From: JBBDMX01 sp040878035
GTDB taxonomy: Bacteria > Planctomycetota > Phycisphaerae > Phycisphaerales > Phycisphaeraceae
Assembly: GCA_040878035.1 (NCBI GenBank)
Contig: JBBDMX010000090.1
Location: 8,023 to 72,022 of the forward strand
Direction: 5' to 3'
Length of the DNA: 64,000 bases
How positions within the stretch are numbered: the stretch's first letter is position 1; the number at the start of each line of letters is the position of its first letter. Under the pieces are notes generated by a model. That model had not been told where the DNA came from. It was given only the letters and a program-made list of their open reading frames with translations, and did not search any database. Both the position numbers and the translations under genes were made by a program. Of this stretch, positions 35,312 through 44,211 are shown in pieces.

Positions 35312-36355
35312 CTAGAACTGCTTGAGGAACCGCACATCATTCTCAAACAACAGGCGGATGTCCTGGATGTTATGCTTGCGCATGGCCAGGCGTTCGATGC
35401 CCAGGCCGAAGGCAAAGCCCGTCCATTCCTCGGGGTCGTAGCCCACGGCCTGGAACACGGCCGGATCGACCATGCCGCAGCCGCCCAGTTCCATCCACTG
35501 CATCTTGCCCTGCAGTTCGATCTTCACGTACAGCTCGGCTGAGGGTTCGGTGAAAGGGAAGTAGCTGGGCACGAGGCGCACCTCGGCCTCGGGGCCGAAC
35601 ATCGCATGGGCGAACTGGATCAGCGTGGTCTTGAGGTCGGCCATGCTCACCTTGCGATCCACGTACAGGCCCTCGACCTGGTGGAACATCGAGTAGTGCG
35701 TGGCGTCGTGCTCGTCGGGCCGATAGACGCGGCCCATGGCCACGACGCGCAGCGGCGGCGCGGTCTTCTCCATCACGCGAATCTGAATCGTCGAAGTCTG
35801 CGAACGCAGCATGTACAGCGGTGCCGCCCCCGGAGCCGCTTGCGGCTTAGCCTCTTTTCGCACAAACGCCGACGACTCCAGATAGAAATTGTCCATCGGA
35901 TCCCGTGCCGGGTGATCCGCCGGGATATTCAGCGCATCGAAGTTGTGCCACTCATCCTCGATCTCCGGCCCGGTCGCCACATCGAAACCCATTCGCCCGA
36001 ACACCTCGACCAGATCATCAATCGTCTGCGTGATGATGTGCGATCGCCCCATGCGCGGCGGCAGGGGCGGCTCGGTCACATCGATCATCGGCCCCCGGGC
36101 ACGAGGCTTGGCGTCGCCCAGTGTCGCCTTCTTGTCAGCGAAAGCCTGCTCAATCGCCTTGCGCACCTCGTTGGCCTTCTTGCCGAATGCCGGTTTGTCG
36201 GCCGCGGGCACGTCCTTGAGCAGGCCCATCAATTCCTTCACCACGCCGCGCTGGCCCAAATACTTGATGCGATACGCCTCCAAGTCGTCGGCACTGGCGA
36301 CGCGATCCAGGTCGGCTTGGGCTTGGGCTTCGAGTTGGTCGATTCGTTGCATCAT
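35312..36355 (-). CDS. pheS: Phenylalanyl-tRNA synthetase alpha subunit
   Basis: A 347-residue class II synthetase subunit. The N-terminal coiled coil that binds tRNA (residues 1-85) is followed by the catalytic core: HIITQTIDDLVEVFGRMGF, GPEIEDEWHNFDALN, RVYRPDEHDATHYSMFHQVEG (motif 2 region) and GLGIERLAM (motif 3). Length matches the family. It charges tRNA-Phe together with PheT, whose gene is about 24 kb away on the other strand rather than adjacent. Confidence 0.94.
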   Translation of the reverse strand: MMQRIDQLEAQAQADLDRVASADDLEAYRIKYLGQRGVVKELMGLLKDVPAADKPAFGKKANEVRKAIEQAFADKKATLGDAKPRARGPMIDVTEPPLPPRMGRSHIITQTIDDLVEVFGRMGFDVATGPEIEDEWHNFDALNIPADHPARDPMDNFYLESSAFVRKEAKPQAAPGAAPLYMLRSQTSTIQIRVMEKTAPPLRVVAMGRVYRPDEHDATHYSMFHQVEGLYVDRKVSMADLKTTLIQFAHAMFGPEAEVRLVPSYFPFTEPSAELYVKIELQGKMQWMELGGCGMVDPAVFQAVGYDPEEWTGFAFGLGIERLAMRKHNIQDIRLLFENDVRFLKQF

Positions 36356-36528
36356 GGGCTAGGCAGGATACTCGCTGGAGGCCGACTGGTTCAAACCGCC
36401 AGCCGGCTCGGCGCCGCTGTTTGCCACGAATTTGCCTCGACTGGGCAGCCCTGAGTGCCGATGACGACGACCTGGTCGCCAGTGAGTCGCATTAAGTGCA
36501 CCGAAGGACGCGGGTTGTTTGGGTGTGC

Positions 36529-36569
36529 AAAAAAGCAACGGGCCTGGCACGTGTGCCGGGGCCCGTTGC
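36529..36569 (-). terminator. Rho-independent terminator of the RRM gene
   Basis: Read on the minus strand, GCAACGGGC pairs perfectly with GCCCGTTGC around a 17-base loop and is followed by TTTTTT. It lies 20 bases after the RNA-binding-protein stop. Confidence 0.85.
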
Positions 36570-36588
36570 GTGTGCGTCAGAGGAGTTC

Positions 36589-36936
36589 TCAGAATCGCGA
36601 GCGGAAGCCGCCGCCACCGCCGCCACCGCCGCCACCGCCACCGCCGCGGTTGCCGCCGTAGCCGCCGCCACCACCGCCGCCGCCGCTGGTCTTGGGCTTG
36701 GCTTCGTTAACCTTGAGGGCGCGGCCGCCCATTTCCTTGCCGTCGAGCCCTGCGATGGCCGCTTGGGCCTCGCCCTCAGAGCTCATCTCGACAAAGCCGA
36801 AGCCCTTGCTGCGGCCGGTGTCGCGATCCATGATGACCTGTGCGCTGTCGATGCTGCCGAATTCGGCAAACATCTGCTTCAGGTCGCCGTCCGCCACTTC
36901 GTAACTGAGATTTCCAACGTAAAGCTTCTTACCCAT
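36589..36936 (-). CDS. Glycine-rich RRM RNA-binding protein
   Basis: A 115-residue protein with one RNA recognition motif: RNP2 is KLYVGNLSY near the N terminus and RNP1 is SKGFGFVEM near residue 45. The last 35 residues are almost pure glycine with YGGN and a terminal FRSRF. Such small RRM proteins in planctomycetes and cyanobacteria are often cold-induced RNA chaperones. The start MGKKLYVG has GGAGATCAGG upstream, and frames extending further upstream are not protein-like. The 300 bases upstream (36937-37244) hold no gene and may be a long regulatory leader. Confidence 0.9.
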   Translation of the reverse strand: MGKKLYVGNLSYEVADGDLKQMFAEFGSIDSAQVIMDRDTGRSKGFGFVEMSSEGEAQAAIAGLDGKEMGGRALKVNEAKPKTSGGGGGGGGYGGNRGGGGGGGGGGGGGFRSRF

Positions 36937-37244
36937 CGCCTGATCTCCAGGATGATGAATTGCGGCCCACAGGAGTGCTTTCGGGGCCGTCGCGAAAGTG
37001 GCCAACATTCTGGCCGAGAAGGTAGGAGGGCGAAGGAGGAGAGGATATGAGCGCCTTGGGCGATGTACGTATCCAGTTCGATCGACGGACCGACCAACCG
37101 CATTATACCCGCTGGCGGAGCAACTGCCAAGCAGGGGAGAGCAAAAAGGCAAATGTCGCGCTTCCCCGGCGTCATCGTCTTCATTCGCCATGCCCTGGCG
37201 GCGCGTGATTGATGGCCAGGCGCTTCGGCATGGTCAGGCGCGGA

Positions 37245-37499
37245 TTATTCAAAAATTTGCGCCACGGGGACTTGGAAGCCCGGGACCACGTCGCCGCCAG
37301 TGAGGAGGTCGTTAAGCGCGAGTCTGCGGGCAGCGCGGTCGGGCGTGTGGACCATGATCGAGTGTGTCTGCGGATCGGCGACCCAGACGAGCCGGCAGCC
37401 GCTGGCAATCCACTGCTCGACCTGCTCCGCGGTCGTGATGTGCCCGGTGATGGACATCGTGCCATTATAGCTGCCGCCAAGCCGGCCCTGGTTCGCCAC
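37245..37499 (-). pseudogene. Uma2-family nuclease, C-terminal remnant
   Basis: About 60 residues, from EQVEQWIASGCRLVWVADPQ to the end, match the last strand-helix units of Uma2 (DUF820) proteins, including GGDVVPGFQVPVAQIF. The N-terminal two thirds with the first nuclease-fold elements are absent, and the sequence before it is not protein-like. Probably a decayed fragment. Confidence 0.55.
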
Positions 37500-37520
37500 A
37501 GTGCTTGGCTCTGCGACAGG

Positions 37521-37550
37521 AAAAAGGCCCGCCGCGAGGTGCGGCGGGCC
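37521..37550 (-). terminator. Rho-independent terminator after clpC
   Basis: On the minus strand, the perfect 10-bp stem GGCCCGCCGC / GCGGCGGGCC has a five-base loop and is followed by TTTTT, 46 bases after the clpC stop. Confidence 0.9.
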
Positions 37551-37595
37551 TGGGGAATGATCCAGTTGACACCGGGCCGGGATGGCCCGGCTATA

Positions 37596-40127
37596 TCACG
37601 TGCTTTCGGCGCCGGCTTTGGCGAGCTTGGGTTTCTCGGCTTCGGCGGGCTTGTCCTGGGCGGTGAAGGTCAGCACCTTCTTCTCTTGGTCCTTCTCGTG
37701 GTAGATGCGCACCACCTGGCCCGGCTTGAACTCGCTGCGCAGGATCGACTCGGACAGCGGGTCCTCGATGTGGTGCTCGATGGCGCGGCGGAGCGGCCGG
37801 GCGCCAAAGTCGGGGTTGTAGCCCTTCTCGATCAGGAAGTCCTTGGCACTGTCCTCCAGCTCCACCTTGATGTCGCGCTCCTCCAGCCGCTTGCAGACCT
37901 TCTTCATCTCGTAGGCGACGATGTTGACCAGGTCCTCGCGGTTGAGCGGGCGGAAGACGATCACGTCATCGAGGCGGTTGATGAACTCGGGGCGGAAGTA
38001 GCGCTCGATTTCGCTGGTCAGCGTCTGCTTCATCTTCTCGTAGTTGGCATCTTCCGAGGGCCGGGCGAAGCCGAAGCCGCCCTTGTTCTTGATCAGCTCG
38101 GCGCCGATGTTGGAGGTCATGATCAGGACGACGTTGCGGAAGTCCACATGCCGGCCGAAGGAATCGGTGAGCTGGCCTTCCTCCATGATCTGGAGGAGCA
38201 TATTGAAGACATCCGGGTGCGCCTTTTCGATTTCGTCCAGGAGCACCACGCTGTAAGGCCGGCGGCGGATCTGCTCGGTGAGCTGGCCGCCCTCTTCGTA
38301 GCCGACGTAGCCGGGGGGTGCGCCGATGAGCCGGCTGACGTTGTGCTTCTCCATGTACTCGGACATGTCGATGCGGATCAGGGCGTCCTCATCGCCGAAC
38401 ATGAACTCCGCCAGCGCTTTGGAGAGCAGGGTCTTACCCACGCCCGACGGGCCGACGAAGATGAACGAGCCCATGGGGCGGCGGGGGTCCTTGAGCCCCG
38501 AGCGTGCCCGCCGGATGGCCTTGGACACGGCCACGATCGACTCGTTCTGCGAGACGACCTTCTTGTGCAGCTCGTCCTCGAGGCGCAGCAACCGCTCGCT
38601 TTCGGCCTTTTCCAGCCGGGTCAGCGGGATGCCGGTCATCTTGGACACCACCTCGCAGATGACGTTTTCATCCACCACGCCATCCACTTCCTTGGCCCGG
38701 GCGCGCCAATCCTTCTGGATGCCTTCCTTCTTGCGGCGGAGGTTCTCCACCTGATCGCGCAACTCGGCGGCACGCTCGTAATCCGCGCCCTTGACCGACT
38801 CGTCCTTCTCGATCGACAACCGCTCGATCTCGGTCTCGATCTCCGCCAGGTCCGGCGGCTTGCTCATGCTTTTGAGCCGCACGCGCGCCCCCGATTCGTC
38901 GATCACGTCAATCGACTTGTCCGGCTGGACACGGCCGGTGATGTAGCGGGTGGACAATTCCACCGCCTGGCGGATCGCCTCGTCAGTGATCTGCACGCGA
39001 TGATGGGCTTCGTAGCGATCGCGCAGACCTTTGAGAATCGCGACCGTATCTTCCTTGCTGGGCTGCTCGACCAGGATGGTCTGGAAGCGGCGTTCCAAGG
39101 CGCCGTCTTTCTCGATGTACTTGCGGTACTCGTCGAGGGTGGTGGCGCCGATGCACTGGATTTCGCCGCGGGACAGCGCGGGCTTGAGCACGTTGGACGC
39201 ATCGATGGCGCCCTCGGCGCCGCCGGCGCCCACCAGCGTGTGCAATTCGTCGATGAAAAGCACGACATTCTTGGCGCGGCGGACTTCGTTCATGACCGCC
39301 TTGATGCGTTCCTCGAACTGGCCGCGGTACTTGGTGCCGGCGACCATCATGGCCAGGTCCAGCACGACGATGCGGCGGTCCGCCAGCAGTTCGGGCACGT
39401 CCTTATTGACGATCTTCTGGGCCATGCCCTCGACGATGGCGGTCTTGCCCACGCCGGCTTCGCCCAGCAGCACGGGGTTGTTCTTGGTGCGGCGGCAGAG
39501 GATCTGGATCAGACGCTCGATTTCCTTGTCGCGCCCGATCACCGGGTCAAGCTGGCCCTCGGCCGCCAACTCGGTCAGGTCGCGTCCAAAGCTGTCCAAG
39601 GCCGGGGTCTTGCTCTTGCCCGGCTTGGCCTGCGGCTCGCCGCCTTCAGCCGCCGGGGCGCCGCCCTTACCCGCTTCCTCAGGCTCCACGCCCGCGCCCA
39701 GCAGGTTGAGTACTTCCTCACGCACTTCCTCGAGCTTGAGCCCCAGGTTCATCAGTACCTGGGCCGCCACGCCCTCACGCTCACGCAACAGGCCCAGAAG
39801 CAGGTGCTCGGTGCCCACGTAGTTGTGGTTGAGATTACGCGCCTCTTCGATGGCGTATTCGATGACCTTCTTGGCGCGCGGGGTCTGCGGCAGCTTGCCC
39901 ATGGTCACCTGGTCGGGGCCGGACTTCACCAGCTTCTCGACCTCCAGGCGCACCTTGCGCAGGTCCACATCCAGGTTCTTGAGCACATTGGCGCCGACGC
40001 CCGAGCCTTCCTTGACCAGGCCCAGGAGAATGTGCTCGGTGCCGATGTACTCGTGGTTGAAGCGCTGGGCTTCCTGGTTGGCCAGCGCCATGACTTTGCG
40101 GGCTCGATCGGTGAATCGTTCAAACAT
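37596..40127 (-). CDS. clpC: ClpC, Hsp100 AAA+ unfoldase of the Clp protease
   Basis: An 843-residue protein. Two N-terminal Clp-N repeats (IGTEHILLGL near 28 and VGTEHLLLGL near 104) are followed by the first AAA+ domain with Walker A GEAGVGKT at 222-229. A UVR coiled-coil middle domain (YERAAELRDQVENL) follows, then a second AAA+ domain with Walker A GPSGVGKT near 558 and sensor GARPLRRAIEHHIEDPLSE at the C-terminal domain. This layout is ClpC rather than ClpA or ClpB. It unfolds substrates for ClpP and takes part in stress proteolysis. No CIRCE or CtsR-like operator was recognised upstream; the 350-bp region 40128-40478 shows no gene. Confidence 0.95.
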   Translation of the reverse strand: MFERFTDRARKVMALANQEAQRFNHEYIGTEHILLGLVKEGSGVGANVLKNLDVDLRKVRLEVEKLVKSGPDQVTMGKLPQTPRAKKVIEYAIEEARNLNHNYVGTEHLLLGLLREREGVAAQVLMNLGLKLEEVREEVLNLLGAGVEPEEAGKGGAPAAEGGEPQAKPGKSKTPALDSFGRDLTELAAEGQLDPVIGRDKEIERLIQILCRRTKNNPVLLGEAGVGKTAIVEGMAQKIVNKDVPELLADRRIVVLDLAMMVAGTKYRGQFEERIKAVMNEVRRAKNVVLFIDELHTLVGAGGAEGAIDASNVLKPALSRGEIQCIGATTLDEYRKYIEKDGALERRFQTILVEQPSKEDTVAILKGLRDRYEAHHRVQITDEAIRQAVELSTRYITGRVQPDKSIDVIDESGARVRLKSMSKPPDLAEIETEIERLSIEKDESVKGADYERAAELRDQVENLRRKKEGIQKDWRARAKEVDGVVDENVICEVVSKMTGIPLTRLEKAESERLLRLEDELHKKVVSQNESIVAVSKAIRRARSGLKDPRRPMGSFIFVGPSGVGKTLLSKALAEFMFGDEDALIRIDMSEYMEKHNVSRLIGAPPGYVGYEEGGQLTEQIRRRPYSVVLLDEIEKAHPDVFNMLLQIMEEGQLTDSFGRHVDFRNVVLIMTSNIGAELIKNKGGFGFARPSEDANYEKMKQTLTSEIERYFRPEFINRLDDVIVFRPLNREDLVNIVAYEMKKVCKRLEERDIKVELEDSAKDFLIEKGYNPDFGARPLRRAIEHHIEDPLSESILRSEFKPGQVVRIYHEKDQEKKVLTFTAQDKPAEAEKPKLAKAGAEST

Positions 40128-40478
40128 GAGTTTCTGCCTCTCGCCGCGGACACGCTTTTCCCGCGGTCATTTCATTGTAGCGCTGCAGGTCAAATGCCTG
40201 CCGGTCGCCGGTGTCGATGGCTCATGGTAGGAGCCCTGCCACGCCGCAGCCCCGCCCATATATCGGCTAGGAGCAAGAGCGGGACCAACAATCCCTAAGA
40301 GGAAAACCGCCATTGCCTTGCGGTTATTCGCAGTGTCGCCGCTGCCGCGCGGAGTGTCAATCTTGCAGTCGCGGGGGAGCGGCCCGCCAAGACCGCAGGT
40401 CCAGGTCACTTCTCCCTGGGGTAGAGGCTGCGGATCAGTGGATCATCGGATGAGACGAGCCTGATAGCTGTCGTGAGG

Positions 40479-40781
40479 TCAGGACAACTCGCCCAGCGCC
40501 TTGAGCACCGCCGCGCGGGTGACACCAAGTGCTGCCAGGGCACGGGCTGGTCTGCTATCGGGAGACTCGAGCAGCGCCAGCAGAAAATGCTCGGCCGTGG
40601 GGAGAGTCTCCCCGCAGGAGCTTGGAGCCCAACATCCGATCGCACAGGACTTCCATGAGTCTTGGCTGTGCTGGGCATGTGTCAGGAAATCAAACAGGTA
40701 CACCTTGGGGGTCGCCTTGCCATCACGCAAACAGCGCCATCTGCCCCGCGGCACTGGGCCGTCGAAATACTGTCGGATCAT
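40479..40781 (-). CDS. Clp-N-like repeat fragment
   Basis: In a 100-residue frame the last 40 residues (TAEHFLLALLESPDSR, then ALAALGVTRAAVLKALGEL) clearly match the second half of a Clp-N repeat. The first 55 residues do not resemble the family, so an N-terminal frameshift or a partial gene is likely. It overlaps the end of the radical SAM gene by 59 bases and lies upstream of clpC in the same direction. It may be a ClpS-like or stand-alone adaptor, or a decaying duplicate. Confidence 0.5.
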   Translation of the reverse strand: MIRQYFDGPVPRGRWRCLRDGKATPKVYLFDFLTHAQHSQDSWKSCAIGCWAPSSCGETLPTAEHFLLALLESPDSRPARALAALGVTRAAVLKALGELS

Positions 40782-41883
40782 ACGGTGGGGATTTGCGATT
40801 CAAATGGTAGCGGGCCTGGAACACCTTGAACACCCGCCCGATCTGCTCGGCGATCTGCCCGTCGCCGCGGCCGCGGTGCTCCGGCGTGCTGTCGTAGAGC
40901 TTGCCGTGGTGCATCGAGCGCAGCAGATTCAGGGCGTGCTCGGCGCGGTCGGGGAAATGCCGTTGCAGCCAATCCTCGTACAACGCCTTGATCTGATAGG
41001 GCAGGCGCAGCATGACATAGGCGGCGCTATGGGCGCCGGCGTCGGCGACGGCCTGGAGAATGGCCGGCGTCTCGCGGTCGGTGATCGCCGGAATGATCGG
41101 CGCGATCATGACGTTGACGGGGATACCCGCGTCCGCCAGGGCGCGGATGGTCGCCAGTCGCTCGGTCGGGGCGCTGGCGCGTGGCTCGAGCTTGGCGGCC
41201 AGCTTGTTGTCCAGCGTGGGCAGCGTGATCGAGGCATGCACCGCGTGGTAGCGGTCCAGCTCGGTCAGCAGGTCCAGGTCGCGCAGGATCAGGCGATTCT
41301 TGGTGATCACGCCGACCTTCTGCCGGCACTCGACCAGCACCTCCAGACATGCGCGGGCGATCTTGAGCTTGGCCTCGATGGGCTGCCAGCAGTCGGTGAT
41401 GGCGGACATGACGATCGTTTCCGGCTTCCAGCGCGGCGACGCCAACTCGCGGCGCAGCATGGCCGCAGCCTCGGGCTTGGCCATGATGCGCGTCTCAAAG
41501 TCAATTCCGCAGGAAAAGCCCAGGTACTCGTGGTACGGGCGGGCGTAGCAGTAGATGCAGCCATGCTCGCAGCCACGGTAGGGATTGAGCGTCCACTCAA
41601 AGCCGATGTCCGGGCTTTGCACGCTGTTGATGATGGTCTTGCTCTTGTCGCGGTAGATGCGCGTGGGCACGGTGCGCCCCGCCTCCGATTCCGGGGGCTC
41701 CTCGACCATCAGTTGGTCCAGATGCTCCCCCAGCACGTGCAGGCGCACGGATTCGAAACGGTTGCCCGGATTAAGCCCCGCCCCCCGGCCGCGAACACCA
41801 TGGGCCGCATCCAGCAGGCCATCGCAGTACTCGCCGACGTCGCTGTCGCCTTTGGGGTTGTCGTACCATTTGGCCATACCCAA
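40723..41883 (-). CDS. PA0069-type radical SAM protein (spore photoproduct lyase-like)
   Basis: A 386-residue protein. The iron-sulfur cluster motif is C-x3-C-x2-C (GCEHGCIYCYAR, near residue 108), with the preceding NPYRGCEHGC typical of the PA0069/SplB-related group. The TIM-barrel continues with PVNVMIAPIIPAITD and ends FRRPSAAGQMALFA. The family's function is not settled; some relatives repair DNA photoproducts. It stands alone between the Clp-N fragment and VapC. Confidence 0.85.
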   Translation of the reverse strand: MGMAKWYDNPKGDSDVGEYCDGLLDAAHGVRGRGAGLNPGNRFESVRLHVLGEHLDQLMVEEPPESEAGRTVPTRIYRDKSKTIINSVQSPDIGFEWTLNPYRGCEHGCIYCYARPYHEYLGFSCGIDFETRIMAKPEAAAMLRRELASPRWKPETIVMSAITDCWQPIEAKLKIARACLEVLVECRQKVGVITKNRLILRDLDLLTELDRYHAVHASITLPTLDNKLAAKLEPRASAPTERLATIRALADAGIPVNVMIAPIIPAITDRETPAILQAVADAGAHSAAYVMLRLPYQIKALYEDWLQRHFPDRAEHALNLLRSMHHGKLYDSTPEHRGRGDGQIAEQIGRVFKVFQARYHLNRKSPPYDPTVFRRPSAAGQMALFA

Positions 41884-41923
41884 ACATTATGCGAACTGTT
41901 AGGCTCGGGCAAGACGCGCAGCC

Positions 41924-42346
41924 TTACGAAATAAGCAGATGTTTGACGCCGAATTGCCCGGCGGCGCGAATCAGCAATTCATCGGCGCTGATCAAAGTCA
42001 TGTTGTTGGCGAATGTGGCCGCCAGATGCAATGCATCCAAAGCCCGTAATGTGGAAGTGAATCCACCGACCCATTGGCGGGCAATCGCGTATTCGCGTGC
42101 GCCAACCGGCACCAGCCGATAGCGAGCATCGTTGATATGCAATTGAAACATGGCGGCGATCTTGTTCGCCGCGGGGAGGCCAAGCACTCCGGTGCGCACC
42201 TTCAACGACAGGGCCGAATGAAATTCGAGTTCGACCAGCGGGCTAATTGTCGGCTCGCCCAGACTGCCGAGTGCTTTCTGAACCTTCTCGCTCAGGCGTT
42301 CGGGACAGTAGTACGCCACGAGCACGCTGGTATCGAGGTAGTGCAT
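41924..42346 (-). CDS. vapC: PIN-domain ribonuclease toxin (VapC-like)
   Basis: A 140-residue PIN domain. Metal-binding acidic residues are visible at Asp5 (YLDTSVLV), Glu39/41 (PLVELEF), Asp104 (ALDALHLA) and Asp122 (SADELL). The family cleaves RNA and is held inactive by the partner antitoxin. The start overlaps the antitoxin stop (TAATG), the typical pair arrangement. Confidence 0.87.
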   Translation of the reverse strand: MHYLDTSVLVAYYCPERLSEKVQKALGSLGEPTISPLVELEFHSALSLKVRTGVLGLPAANKIAAMFQLHINDARYRLVPVGAREYAIARQWVGGFTSTLRALDALHLAATFANNMTLISADELLIRAAGQFGVKHLLIS

Positions 42347-42585
42347 TAGTACCGTGCCTGTCTGCGGGATTCGACAAGCAGCTTGGACAGCGGCTTGCCT
42401 TTGATGCGCACCGAAGCCCGAAACTCAGTCAGGTCCGGTAAGGCGCCGCCGGCCTCAGTCTGCACCGGCCCGATCTGAGCCACGTCGCGCCCGTGGCGGG
42501 AGATCAAGGCCGACTGCCCCCGTTCGGCCGCGTCCACGATTTCGCTCAACTGCCGGCGCGCTTCTCGGATATTCACGGTTCTCAT
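42346..42585 (-). CDS. vapB: Phd/YefM-type antitoxin (VapB-like)
   Basis: A 79-residue protein starting MRTVNIREARRQLSEIVDAA, the conserved N-terminal DNA-binding part of the Phd/YefM family. HGRDVAQIGPV follows, then a variable toxin-binding tail. The ATG with AGGAG seven bases upstream was preferred over an in-frame TTG. It probably represses its own operon. Confidence 0.85.
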   Translation of the reverse strand: MRTVNIREARRQLSEIVDAAERGQSALISRHGRDVAQIGPVQTEAGGALPDLTEFRASVRIKGKPLSKLLVESRRQARY

Positions 42586-42698
42586 CGGCAACTCCTATGT
42601 GTGTACACAAATAGTGTATCGGCCGAATCAGGCCCGTCAAACTCTCGAATTGGTAATCCACGCCGCCCCGCATACCCTGAGCGTGGGAGTGCACCGCC

Positions 42699-43943
42699 AT
42701 GACTGCTCTACCCGTGCCCGAGGATCGGGCGCATCGTGATGCATACAAACAGGCCTTCGGTCAGGAGCGCTGCGCCAATGCCCGGCGCATGGCCATGCTT
42801 CGCGCTGCGCTGGTTTCGGCGTTCCTGGCGAATTACGCCGTCCTATGGTTCCTGGCCGAGCAGGCCCGGCCCCGGACCTGGCTGACCATCTTTGCACTCT
42901 ACTGGCTGGCGGCGGTCGCCATCTGGCTGGCGGCGCGATCGTCCGATCGCATCGTCCGCTGGTCGAGCCTGGCCATCCCCTTTCTCGACATGCCTGTCGT
43001 GCTGGCGCTGAGCATGACTTCGCCCCGCGCCCTGGCAGGCGGCCCCTTCGCGCAAGCCGAACCGCTCTACCTCTGCGCCCTCTATGCCCTGATGATCGTC
43101 TTGACTCTGCTGACCCTCAGCAGCCGGCAGATTCTCCTGGCGACGGTGATGGCGATCACGCTGCTGATTTTCGAGGCGTGGTGGTTCAAGTCGCCGGTGG
43201 AACTACTGACCTTCGCCGTCGTCGTGCTGGGCGCGGTGCCGGCGGTGTGCCTGTACATGCGTTTCCGCATCGCGCGGCTGCTCAAGAACACCGCTGAGCA
43301 CCAGATGCGCCGCGAACGGCTGGGGCGATTCTTCTCGCCCGCGATCGCCGAGCTGGTTGAACAGATGGGCGACGAGGGTGGCGGACAGACACGCATGGTC
43401 ACCGTGCTCATCAGCGACCTGCGTGATTTCACCGCCATGTCCAGCCGGCTGCCCAGCAACCAGGTGGTCGAACTGCTCAATGATTTCTACGGCCGCATGG
43501 TCACGGCTGTGTTTGCCCATGGCGGAACGCTGGACAAGTTCGTGGGCGACGGTGTGCTGGCGTATTTCGGGGCGCCGGTGGATCAGCCCGATCACGCCGT
43601 GCGGGCCGCCCAATGCGCCTTGGCCATGCAAAAGTCGCTGGCGGAATTCAACCTTGAGCGCGCCAAGACCGAACTGGCGCCGCTGCGCATGGGCATCGGC
43701 ATCCATACCGGCCCGGTGACGATCGGCGCCATCGGCGTGCCGGCGCGACGCGAATACACCGTCATCGGCCAGACTGTCAACGTCGCCTCCCGCCTGGAAA
43801 CGCTCACCAAGGAAATGCCCGCCAATATCATCGTGTCTGAATCGGTGCGCCTGGGCGCCGGCGCCAGCCTGCTAACGCGCCCGCTGCCTTCGGTGCAGGT
43901 GCGCGGCCTGACGGGTGAGATGCTGATCCACGCGCTGGATTGA
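42699..43943 (+). CDS. Membrane-anchored class III adenylate/guanylate cyclase
   Basis: A 414-residue protein. The first 200 residues hold about six membrane helices. The cyclase domain follows (about 225-414): LISDLRDFTAMS and KFVGDGVLAYFGAP carry the two metal-binding aspartates, and YTVIGQTVNVASRLE carries the transition-state asparagine and arginine. The active-site set therefore looks complete, so cAMP synthesis is likely. The upstream gap to vapB is small and the genes diverge. It lies about 270 bases before the retron reverse transcriptase on the same strand, separated by a REP-like palindrome and the candidate retron RNA. Confidence 0.88.
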   Translation: MTALPVPEDRAHRDAYKQAFGQERCANARRMAMLRAALVSAFLANYAVLWFLAEQARPRTWLTIFALYWLAAVAIWLAARSSDRIVRWSSLAIPFLDMPVVLALSMTSPRALAGGPFAQAEPLYLCALYALMIVLTLLTLSSRQILLATVMAITLLIFEAWWFKSPVELLTFAVVVLGAVPAVCLYMRFRIARLLKNTAEHQMRRERLGRFFSPAIAELVEQMGDEGGGQTRMVTVLISDLRDFTAMSSRLPSNQVVELLNDFYGRMVTAVFAHGGTLDKFVGDGVLAYFGAPVDQPDHAVRAAQCALAMQKSLAEFNLERAKTELAPLRMGIGIHTGPVTIGAIGVPARREYTVIGQTVNVASRLETLTKEMPANIIVSESVRLGAGASLLTRPLPSVQVRGLTGEMLIHALD

Positions 43944-43979
43944 CTCCCTCTCCCCCGGGGAGAGGGCTGGGGTGAGGGG
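43944..43979. repeat. REP-like palindrome
   Basis: CTCCCTCTCCCCCGGGGAGA is followed by GGGCTGGGGTGAGGGGA, starting directly after the cyclase stop. It matches the element at 11452-11491 and may double as a transcription-ending hairpin. Confidence 0.75.
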
Positions 43980-44045
43980 ACCCAGATGCACGGGCCGTTG
44001 CATCCTCGCTTGCACCGTGGCCCGGCCGTGGTCATCATGCATTCA

Positions 44046-44153
44046 CCATCTTGGCGGCGCTCAAATGCAGAGCGCAGGCCGATGTTTCGTCGGCCGGGTC
44101 TCCATGGACCTGTAGAGAGGCAGAGTCAGGATTCGCAATCCTGAGCAAGATGG
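44046..44153 (+). ncRNA. Candidate retron msr-msd RNA
   Basis: The segment is bounded by the perfect 8-base complementary pair CCATCTTG (44046-44053) and CAAGATGG (44146-44153), the expected a1/a2 arms. Inside are three perfect hairpins in order: GCGCTC-AAATGCA-GAGCGC (44057-44075), GGCCGA-TGTTTCG-TCGGCC (44077-44095) and TCAGGATT-CGC-AATCCTGA (44126-44144). The second has the TGTTTCG loop core seen in the msr of the E. coli Ec86 retron. The third could be the msd stem. The reverse transcriptase starts 58 bases downstream on the same strand. The branching G would be at or near 44054-44056. The arms are short, so the exact ends are uncertain. Confidence 0.6.
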
Positions 44154-44211
44154 CGCGGGCGATGGGTTAGCGCCCCTGGCCCGCTTTGGCAGAACACACA
44201 GGGGTCAGGCC

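Noticed and set aside
37209..40298. Open frame of about 1000 codons opposite clpC
   Set aside because: clpC is certain on the other strand; the antisense product has no recognisable fold.
44155..44184. GCGGGC...GCCCGC hairpin just before the reverse transcriptase as the msd stem
   Set aside because: It lies outside the complementary a1/a2 arms and its pairing is less extensive; it may be part of the leader only.
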